From Fasciola hepatica (lineage: Eukaryota; Platyhelminthes; Trematoda; Plagiorchiida; Fasciolidae), in NCBI GenBank assembly GCA_948099385.1, contig CANUEZ040000062.1:744001-808000 (forward strand): a DNA stretch of 64,000 nucleotides, in the 5' to 3' direction. This document shows, piece by piece, positions 56,151 through 64,000 of this stretch (position 1 is the stretch's first letter; the number at the start of each line of letters is the position of its first letter). Both the position numbers and the translations under genes were made by a program. The notes under the pieces were generated by a model, which saw only the letters and a program-made list of their open reading frames with translations, was not told where the DNA came from and made no database searches.

Positions 56151-58291
56151 AGTACGCACTATATTCGGCTGGGCTTTATATGGTAGTACAGCCGGAAGAT
56201 GCCGCAAACAAATCCAAATAAACTGCACGTCGGTGGAAACGGTGAACATCGAACAGGCATTCCAACAAATGTGTAACACCGAATTTGCCGACCTGGCCAT
56301 GGACAGAGATGTCCCATCACGAGAAGGTAGGTTGGCTTTGGAAACGGTAGCCGTGAACGTGAAGTACGCAACAGGTCGTTTCGAGGTTCCTGTCCCGTGG
56401 AGATACAACATGAAACCCATGACAAACAGCCGAGAAATTGCTCTGAAAAGATTAGGCTTCCTCAAAACCAGGCTGCTCCGGGAACCACAATTAAAGATAG
56501 AATACACGCGAGCCATGCAACATAACATCGACTTGAGTTATATGGAAAGAGTAGATACAGCGATTATCAGCGCAAATTTGAGGTGGTGCCTACCCCATCA
56601 CCCGGTCGTGAACCCAAAGAAACCGGGGAACTTCAGAGTGGTTTTCGACTGTGCCGCGAGATGTCAGGGTGTGCCACTCAACGACCATTTACTACAGGGC
56701 CCAGACTGGACAACACCACTAGTCAGGAATTTTATGTCATTTTCGGCCAGGAAAAGTAGCCGTCTCTGCGGACATACGTGAAATGTTTCTACAAGTGAAG
56801 ATGCCCGTTAAAGATAGGGACGCCTACTGTCTCCTCTGGTGGCCTGAGAACGACACAAATCGCGCACCTGACGAGTACAGGCTGACCGTGCATCCCTTTG
56901 GGACGGTTTCATCCCCCTTTTGTGCTAATTTTGCCCTCCGGGAAACCCTCAAGCGTTTCGACGGCACCAGCAGTTTGTTAGGAAGAGCAATGGACCACTT
57001 CTACGTGGACGATTTTCTGTGCTCCTTTGACGATCCAAATGCTGCTATTCCTTATATGACCGAACTGATCGCCACTCTAAAGGCCGGGGGATTCAACCTC
57101 ACTAAATGGACTTCGAACAGCCGAGAGGTGCTCAATGTTATACCGAAGTCTGAGAAAATGGAGTGTAAGAGAGAGCCTTTTGGATCTTCTTCACAAACGG
57201 AGCGCAAGCTTGGCCTTCAGCGGAAACCCAGAGGGGACGAGTTCATTTTCACTCTGGACCTGCTCAAACGACCAGTCACGCGAAGAGGAATCCTATCAGC
57301 AGTCTCAAGCCCCTATGACCCCCTAGGTTTTGTTTCGCCATGGCTGTTACCGGGAAAGTGCTTGCTGCATTCGCTGTACCAAAAAGGGACGGGTTGGGAC
57401 GAACCTCTCCAGGATGACGACGATAAGCGATGGTGCGACTGGCCGCACAGCCTGGAGCAACTTGGGGAGATAAAAATACAAAAATGCTTAACAGGTATCA
57501 AGTGCACAAACGACGCCCAACTCCACTTATTTTCCGATGCATCAGAAATAGGCTACGGGTTAGTTGCTTACGGCTGCTGGGTGGGCGAAAATGGTGGGTG
57601 GCACAGCCAGATACCCTTCGCAAAGGCGAGAGTGGCTCCACTGAAAACGGTATCCATTCCAAGTCTGAAACTGACGGCAGCAGTACTGGCCGTGAGAGCA
57701 GCGACGCTGATTAGGAGATGCTTCGACCGGATAGACTGGGAAACAAACTTTTGGACGGACTCAGCCAAGGTACTTCGTTACATAAACAACACCACCACTA
57801 GCTTTAAAACTTTCGTGGCCAACAGACTCACTATAATCCACGAGTCGACCAAAATCGATCAATGGCACTATGTACAATCCGCCAGTAACCCGGCCGACTT
57901 CTGCTCAAGGGGCCTGAAAACACTAGAGAGGTTGCGGATGTGGACAATGGGACCGGACTTCCTAACGGCAACTAAAGAGATGTGGCCAACGCTATTATTA
58001 CCTAAGGCTGATGATGGCGATATCGAGGCTAAAAGGCTGATACTGGCTATAAACTTCACGAGAAGCGTAAGCCTGATAGAGAAACTATGCCAATTCCCCA
58101 ACTGGACAAAAATGTTAAGAGCCGTGGTCTGGTGGACATGGTACAAAGTACTCCCATTGATTCTGAAGGGCACAAGACCACAAAACACATTGAATATGAG
58201 GACGATACTACCGGGCGAGCTGAATCAAGCCGAACTCGACGTTCTACGCCTACCGCAGCTAGACGCTTTCCCGTCCGAGGCCGCGAGCTAG
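56150..58291 (+). pseudogene. BEL/Pao reverse transcriptase and RNase H, copy 1
   Basis: The RT starts with Y-A-V-R-T-I-F-G-W-A-L-Y-G and includes R-V-V-F-D-C-A-A-R (56634-56660). After a frame change near 56.77 kb the frame 56783-58291 (502 codons) is open. It has A-D-I-R-E-M-F-L-Q-V read across the shift (first catalytic Asp) and F-Y-V-D-D-F-L at 56999-57019 (the intact Y-V-D-D box at 57002-57013). The RNase H starts at L-F-S-D-A-S-E-I-G-Y-G (about 57530) and continues S-I-P-S-L-K-L-T-A-A. The catalytic residues of both enzymes look intact; the frameshift upstream is what disables it. Confidence 0.85.
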
Positions 58292-59620
58292 CCAGGATAG
58301 ATGATAACACCAAAGAAAGCGGTCTGTTGCACAGCAGTATCCGAAGTGTAAACCCCATGCGAACCAACGGACTACTGATAGTTGGAGGGCGGCTTACAAA
58401 TTTAAATCTAGAGCACGAAACAAAACACCCCATAGTAATCCCCGGTGACCACCACATAACGAGATGCCTGATAGACCATGTATATCGGGAAGAGGGACAC
58501 GCAGGCTTGAATCACTTACTGAACAATATACGCCGACGATTGTGGGTGACAGAGGGACCAGCGACGGCCAAGCGAGTCATAGGCAACCGCATTACTTGTT
58601 GTCGCCAGAGGCGGTAGCAGGCCAACAAATGATGGCCCCCTTCCAGCAGTAAGAGTTCAACCGGGATGGTGCCCGTCAGTGTAAATTGGCGTAGACTGCT
58701 TTGGCCCGTTACTTGTACGACAGCAAAGGAGCACCCAAAAGAGGTACGGCTGCCTGACAACATGCTTACAATCCAGGGCAGTCCATTTTGAAGTAGTGCA
58801 TGATACTACCACCGATTCATTTCTAATGGCCTTTCAAAGGTTCATCGCGAGGCAGGGCGTCCCCAAGAATGTATATTCAGACAATGGCTCGAACTTCTCT
58901 GGGGCTCATAAGGAGTTAGAGAAATGGTGGAGCCGCTTGGACACCGCCAAAATACAAAACAAGACCGCAGCAAAGGAGATAGAATGGCACTTCAATCCAC
59001 CTTATGCCAGTCATCGTGTTGACGTTTGGGAAAGACTGATACGATCGGCTGGGAAGATACTCACGGCCCTGACCTCACAACCAAACCTCGATAACGAGAC
59101 GCTGACTACTCTACTGATAGAAGTAGGATGCATATTGAACAACAGACCCCTGGTGCCGATCGTCCCAGACCCGGAAGATGAACCGGCACTCACTCCCAAC
59201 GACCTGTTAATACTTCGGTCAAACGTAGGAGCAACCGCACCGAAAACCCTGCGTGGAACGTACGTTGTTGGATGGAAACAGGTGAACCACCTAGCACAGG
59301 CTTCCTGGAAACGATGGACGAGGGAGTACTTACCGACATTGCAGCTTCCGCAAAAGTGGATCTCCAAAGAGGGGTCATTCAGACGTGGCGACCTGGTCAT
59401 CCTCGTGGAGAGCCACTTACATAAAGACGATTGGCCAGTTGGAGTGATCAAGGATTGTCGTATGGAAATCGATGGCCTCGTGCGCACGGCGGTGGTGAGG
59501 ACGAACAAAGGAGACGTACTGCGAGATATTCGTAAGATATATCTGCTCGAAGGTGACAGTGGCGAGGGCGAGGTCGACGCTACAGACCAAGCTAAATCCA
59601 TGTCTGCTGATACCAGATGA
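58292..59620 (+). pseudogene. BEL/Pao integrase, copy 1
   Basis: The zinc-binding part (about 58440-58610) has H-P-I-V-I-P, H-H-I-T-R, H-V-Y-R-E-E-G-H-A-G and I-T-C-C-R. After a frame change comes a stop (TAA at 58682-58684) just before I-G-V-D-C-F-G-P, whose Asp (58694-58696) is the first catalytic residue. The frame from 58796 has V-Y-S-D-N-G-S-N-F (second Asp at 58880-58882) and V-W-E-R-L-I-R-S (Glu at 59030-59032), then a C-terminal domain with R-R-G-D-L-V-I-L and G-D-V-L-R-D-I-R-K-I-Y-L-L. The D-D-E triad is complete but the protein is interrupted. Confidence 0.85.
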
Positions 59621-60198
59621 AGCTGAATTCATTTATCTAACTCTCATGTATTCTCCTGTAGGACCCAACCCCCAGCAAAATCTTTGAATTATATGTGTTT
59701 AATTTCATACAGCATTTACGATGTACTATGGAGCTAATTGTCCAAACCCTAGCTCATCACACGATACGACGCTGCATGAAGAAGTAACGGAGCTTCGGTC
59801 GCGCACACAAGCCCACGTTTTACTCGTTTTTGCCACACAGAAAGTCCTTTATTGATGTGTGGTCATACCTGTGATTCCATTTCATACCCCAACACTTACA
59901 TACACACACACGCACACACTCAATCAAGCACATACATCCAGGACAGGACGGCCTTTTACAAGCACATAGCATCTATGTGCCCCCTTCACGCTCGCCATCG
60001 GTCGTTTGGTCTTGTGGAAGATGTAGACTAGCCTCACGTCTATGTATCCAATGGATTAGGTGCGACCAGTAGTAGAAAGCTGGCGACAAGCATTAGGCGC
60101 GCCCACTGACAGCAGGGCCTAAGTAGGTAGAAAGAATCAGTACCCTTACACTGAACCTTTGACCCTGCTAAGGATCCAGGAGGATTTTGGTGGGCGGT
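59621..60198 (+). other. 3' untranslated region of BEL/Pao copy 1
   Basis: Follows the integrase stop. It contains a CA-rich stretch (about 59890-59935) and ends with aggaggattttggtgggcgg directly before TGTAAC at 60199. The purine-rich end looks like a polypurine tract that would prime plus-strand synthesis next to a 3' LTR. Confidence 0.5.
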
Positions 60199-60733
60199 GT
60201 AACAACCGGTCGTGATGGTTCACCGTGAGAACTGGCAGAAGACTTTCAGAGGCCGCCAGCCAGAGCCTCTTATATCGGTGAGGCAGCCTCTTTCTGCACA
60301 ATTAGCCACCTCGGTGAAGGTGAGTTCATGGGCTTAACTTCTTCCGTTCTTTCCTCAATGGATATATTTACAACGTGTCATCGCAGCCAAAAAGGGGCTG
60401 CGGCTGAGGCGCAGCCCGTCAGAGGTTGGAAAAAGCAAATACCTAAAGCCATTCCAAATGATCTACATGCTCTGTGAATTCGACTATAACAACACTTTGA
60501 GAAGCTCGTCCATCCACCACACTTTTCACATTTGTTTATCCATGTGAGACATTTGAATTTGGCCTTGAACCGTTCCTGACTATCGTGCTCAAGCCACGGG
60601 GCTTTGAACTTTTGAGGTTTACTGTGAACTCTTTTTGGCCGCATACTTGAGGTCTGTACATATTTATACCTTTTGTGAATTTCGATTTGGTAATGTAGAA
60701 ACTACGAATCAATCTTGCTTTGGTTTTGGGATT
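60199..60733 (+). repeat. LTR-like segment between the two BEL/Pao copies
   Basis: The opening matches the 5' LTR of copy 1 over 17 bases with one change; the following sequence differs. A gggattcgtttgatttggcta block near its right end parallels gggatccgttgcaaatttgg of copy 1. It may serve as 3' LTR of copy 1, 5' LTR of copy 2, or both. The right boundary is uncertain. Confidence 0.45.
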
Positions 60734-60770
60734 CGTTTGATTTGGCTACGTCTTGCCCGATTTGTGAGAA

Positions 60771-61844
60771 ATGACGTACAGTACTAGAGTAGAACCTGGG
60801 CCAGAAAACTCATCGGAAATGTCCAGGCGGGAAAACGGGGAACTTATGAGACCACAGGACTTAACTCGGCAAGTCTCTGAGGATGGTTCGGGTGTCGTCG
60901 ATTCTCTGGATAATGCTAATTCTACCGGTTCCGTCGGTGCTAGGTCATATGTTTATATTCGTGATGAGTTTGTTGATATTAGTACCCATAGAGTGAAAGC
61001 GATGGAACTAGGTAACCAGCTGATGTTAACCAGAAAAGAAACAGAGTCTCCTAAACAGGGAACTGGTCTCAGCGAGCCAACAGGAAATCCATGTGGTTCA
61101 CGATGTCAACAACGAAATGGAACAGTGTCCGACGAACATAAACCCTCGAGACCGCCTGAAAGTACAGAGGATTTTGCATTCGACCTGCCGCAATTGGAGC
61201 TATCCCCTTTCGAAGGGGAACCCAAATCAGCACTGTATATTCACGAAGTAAATTCCAAAATTTTGTTGAGTGCTAAGTTGTAGATCCTGGGTAAGGTTTC
61301 TGCATTTAATGCACTTCTATCGTGGGAGGGCCAAAAGTGCTATCGAAGGGTACGCTATGCTTGATCGAGCGAGGGGTACATCAGGGCACGCAGAGTCCCG
61401 AAGGATTTGCTTGGACAACCATTCAAGATGGCTAGGAGCTTGATTGATAGTGTTTTACTGGAGGCAAAAGGAACTGAGGGCAAAGCTGGATTGCAGCCAA
61501 ATCTGGTGATAATGCAGTATTGCAGAGTGGCACTGGAGCACTTAGAATACCGGTCTGATCAGGATTTGCTGCACACACAGGAATGCATTGTCGATGTCTA
61601 CCTATTGGTTTACAGATCCGATGAGCAGAAGAAGCTGCGAAAAATAAATATGCTTTGGCGAGAATCTACGTCCGGCGATTTAACGGAGTTCATAGGTCGT
61701 CAATCCCGTACAGCTAATGGCCGATTTTGGCTAATCGTACGCGGGAGTTGCGGGCTGATGCGAGCGGAACCAACATCTGCTCAAATTGTTTGGAAGGACT
61801 GTATCCGAATCCAGCCTTTGGCTAGCATGCAAACGCCAAGTTGA
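60771..61844 (+). pseudogene. BEL/Pao Gag, copy 2
   Basis: The first frame (60771-61283, 170 codons) corresponds to the copy 1 N-terminus: related S-Y-V-Y-I-R-D-E-F-V-D-I and M-E-L-G-N-Q-L-M segments, then D-L-P-Q-L-E-L-S-P-F-E-G, where copy 1 has D-L-P-R-V-E-L-T-V-F-D-G. It ends in a stop after a divergent stretch. The second frame (61407-61844) has M-A-R-S-L-I-D-S-V-L-L-E-A-K-G and C-R-V-A-L-E-H-L-E-Y-R-S-D, parallel to the second half of copy 1 Gag. About 120 bp between them are out of frame. Confidence 0.7.
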
Positions 61845-62171
61845 CAGCCCGAGAGTTCAACTGGATGCAAGCTATGCACCACACTGCATGGATTACCAGA
61901 TTGTCCGGCCTTTCATTGGATGAGTGCACCCTATCGGTGGTCAGCAGTGAAAAGGAATGGCTCATACTTTATGTGTTTAAACAACTCTCATTGAGCCCCT
62001 GAATGCTGCTTCAGAGTGAAATGTAGCCGGGGCGGATGATTAGGTTTTCATTACCAGTTACTACATGACCCTCGCAACAATAAGCCTATTTAGCCGGATG
62101 AACCCAGCACTGTCTGTTCAGCGGGACATGAGGATTTCAAATCGGCGAGAATAGGCATCGCACCTGTCGGC

Positions 62172-63172
62172 ATGGTGAAACCTGAAGGATTCAGAAGGGT
62201 ATCGGAATTTTTGGACACTTGGTCGAATATTTCGCTGATTACGCGCGAGCTTATAGAAAGCTGTGAAATAGTCGGTGAACCTACCTCTCTCACGATAAGC
62301 ACGAATGCAGGGGGTCGTGTCAACAATTCGATGGGGATGACCCTGCAGTTTACATCGCTAACTGGTGGGGGAACCTTATAAATTCCAGAAGCCTTTGCAA
62401 TAGACAGCTTGCCAAACGGGCCAGTCAGCTCTACTGGATTGTTCATCAGCAGAAGATCTCATCTCAAAGACACAGAATTCGAAAAATGTCGGGGCCCCTC
62501 CTTGGTATACCAACTGGATGCAACGTACCGGAGGCTAATCTGGTGCTTGAACAGAGTACAAGCAGTTGAAAAGAACTATTCGCTGTGCAAACAATGTTTG
62601 GCTGGATACTTCTGGGACACCTGGAGAACGAATTTCAACAATCGGAATCAGTAAATTGCTTAGCTGTTGCCCAGAGAAGTGCCTACGAAAAACACAATCA
62701 GCTTTTTGATATTGAACTCAACGGTCTATCTCAGGAAAGCAAAGTTCACTCAAAAGAAAATCAGTCGGTGCTTTCAGTGGTGAATTCAAAGACAAAACGT
62801 CACGATGGGCAACACGAAGTTGCTCCACTCAAGCAACCACCTTCAAGCCAATTATCAAGAAATGGAGAAGTTGCCCGGGTTTTTTTTTAATATGTCAAAT
62901 AAGGACAATTTCGAGGAGCCCAGTTGAAGTTTGAGCACCAGCGGGTCACGCAAAGCAGCTTGGAACTTGTCGCCCTAGGGACAGTGTACGGTACCTGGGT
63001 GGAATTGCATGGCCGGTGGCGAAACAAAGTACTCTTTGCCAAGACAAATATTGCTGAGCTGAAGTCAGTATCCTTAAATGGACTCAAAATTACCGCATTG
63101 TTACTGGATTTTAAGGTAGCAACAATACCAAAAGAGAACTGTACCACCAACGAACTGAGCTTTGCATACTAG
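62172..63172 (+). pseudogene. BEL/Pao pol remnants, copy 2
   Basis: The frame 62172-62381 has V-S-E-F-L-D-T-W-S-N-I-S-L-I-T-R-E-L, probably the protease block with the active site reduced to L-D-T-W. Around 62590 F-G-W-I-L-L-G-H parallels the copy 1 G-W-A-L-Y-G at the RT start. From 62924 the frame reads L-F-A-K-T-N-I-A-E-L-K-S-V-S-L-N-G-L-K-I-T-A, matching the RNase H F-A-K-A-R-V-A-P-L-K-T-V-S-I-P-S-L-K-L-T-A of copy 1. The RT body between is deleted. Confidence 0.6.
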
Positions 63173-63180
63173 ACAGATCC

Positions 63181-64000
63181 TACAGCTGTGTTACATTACA
63201 GGAAACGGAGGGAACGAGGAGCGTTTTCGAAACATCAGAGAGTTAATCCACTCGTAGATGGAAACAGCGATATAAAAATGCTGATGATTCGAGCTCGAAG
63301 CTACATACAAAGGACAAAATAGTTTGCAGATCACCTCGCGCCGAGTTATTCAGCATTTCATTCTATTTCATACTCTACAATTATTCGACTCGACCCATTT
63401 TTTGTGAACAGTTGCAAAGTGTACTGAGCTTCAGTTTTTATTCAGCGTGCACATAGGTGTGGAGGAAAAATTCACCAAGATTTAACCTTAACAGTTCAAG
63501 TGAGGTTTATTGGCTGACTTCAACTTGTGCGCCTTCGAAGAAGAACATTCGTTTACATTTTATACAGTATTGTCCGTCACATATCTTGTACACAGAAAAA
63601 CTTTGAAATACTCTGGTAGATGCCAGTATTCTATCAACTTCCGTGTTCATGTGAGCTTCAATGCTGTCCGTCGTACACTTGTTTTCGGAACTTATTCATA
63701 ATCAGAAACCGGTTTTCACTTCGTTCACAAAAACTGGTGCTCCAGTTTTATATATTTCGACTGTTTTGTGACCTTTCAATTTTACGCGGTATTTCATTGG
63801 ACCTTGGAAGCGTCCAAGTACTGGAGAGGTGCTGGTGTAAAGCAACACTCAGCTTTTGTGATGTGAATGAGGAAATGGTGAACGTCGCGGTGTAATACCG
63901 TTTCCGGTAGGAATTGATAACTCTCTTTCACTGTAAAACGTGGGCCGGTTTTGCTTCCTACCTCTGTAATTTGTTTAATACTGCTAATTAATTCCTTTTG
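63181..64000. other. No recognisable gene
   Basis: Two overlapping short plus-strand frames (63 and 91 codons at 63.5-63.9 kb) have no known motif. Further decayed BEL/Pao sequence may be present but I cannot support it. Confidence 0.4.

Larger units (their letters stand above)
54076..60198 (+). mobile_element. BEL/Pao LTR retrotransposon, copy 1
   Basis: A near-complete element: LTR-like start at 54076, Gag (54.5-55.5 kb), protease (55.7-55.9 kb), RT (56.1-57.3 kb), RNase H (57.3-58.2 kb), integrase (58.3-59.6 kb) and an A/C-rich 3' untranslated part. The domain order with RNase H before integrase and no envelope gene is that of BEL/Pao. At least five frame changes and one internal stop break gag-pol, but long parts (over 500 codons of RT-RNase H) are intact, so this is the youngest large element in the window. 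Its 3' boundary is set at the next LTR-like TGTAAC at 60199. Confidence 0.85.
60199..63180 (+). mobile_element. BEL/Pao LTR retrotransposon, copy 2 (decayed)
   Basis: Begins with the same TGTAACnACCGGTCGTG as copy 1. It has a gag related to that of copy 1 (60.77-61.85 kb), a trace of the protease region (62.2-62.5 kb) and of RNase H (62.92-63.17 kb). The RT and integrase are missing or unrecognisable. The two copies are homologous but clearly different, including leader and gag N-terminus, so this is an older or different subfamily insertion in tandem orientation. Confidence 0.7.

Noticed and set aside
58011..59632. Minus-strand frames of up to 196 codons opposite the BEL/Pao integrase
   Set aside because: The plus strand carries clear integrase motifs, so the opposite frames are shadows.
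1..64000. CRISPR arrays, phage or bacterial operons
   Set aside because: No regularly spaced direct repeats with unique spacers and no runs of close-packed ORFs are seen. The retroelement content and spliced HMG gene indicate a eukaryotic nuclear genome.

Overview
The window looks like a gene-poor, transposon-packed stretch of a parasitic flatworm nuclear genome. A diphyllobothriidean-type tapeworm is my first guess, but this is an inference and a fluke is not excluded. The reasons are the particular mix of elements (CR1-type and RTE-type LINEs, Penelope-like elements with a GIY-YIG tail, Ty3/Gypsy and BEL/Pao elements, long AT microsatellites) and the very short introns (30 and 38 nt in the model) of the only host gene I recognise. 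No bacterial-style operons, rRNA, intact tRNA genes or CRISPR arrays are visible.

Layout. 1-20 kb is mostly sequence without recognisable genes. It holds small dispersed repeats: a SINE-like copy at 7.0 kb with a target-site duplication, snap-back repeats at 9.9 kb, a fold-back family at 11.2 and 12.5 kb, a diverged LTR-like piece at 12.8 kb, a LINE endonuclease relic at 16 kb on the minus strand, and a 94-bp TA run at 17.2 kb. 20.3-23.6 kb is one decayed Ty3/Gypsy element on the plus strand, in order Gag zinc knuckle, RT, RNase H, integrase. A 245-bp SINE-like element carrying a tRNA-Ala-like body is inserted in its RT and flanked by an 11-bp duplication. 25.8-26.5 kb has a hammerhead-ribozyme-like core, a hairpin element and a CR1 C-terminus. 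28.6-30.3 kb is an internally deleted Gypsy element on the minus strand with two short LTRs, followed by a perfect 50-bp palindrome. 32-40 kb is a nest of CR1 LINE copies, with one Penelope fragment nearby and a second inserted inside a CR1 RT and bounded by long inverted repeats. 43-46 kb holds further LINE pieces and two more TA runs.

The host gene is at 50.8-51.3 kb on the minus strand. It encodes an HMGB-like HMG-box chromatin protein and is incomplete at its 5' end. A CR1 LINE on the same strand (51.8-54.0 kb) lies directly upstream of it. From 54.08 kb a BEL/Pao retrotransposon runs on the plus strand with all domains (Gag, protease, RT, RNase H, integrase) but broken by several frameshifts and one internal stop. 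A second, more decayed BEL/Pao copy starts at 60.2 kb.

The elements do not work together as a pathway; the window records successive insertions and decay. The most interesting items are the SINE-like tRNA/inverted-repeat family, the inverted-repeat Penelope copy, the 50-bp perfect palindrome, the hammerhead-like core and the HMG-box gene with miniature introns. All family assignments come from reading translated motifs by eye; no database search was run.
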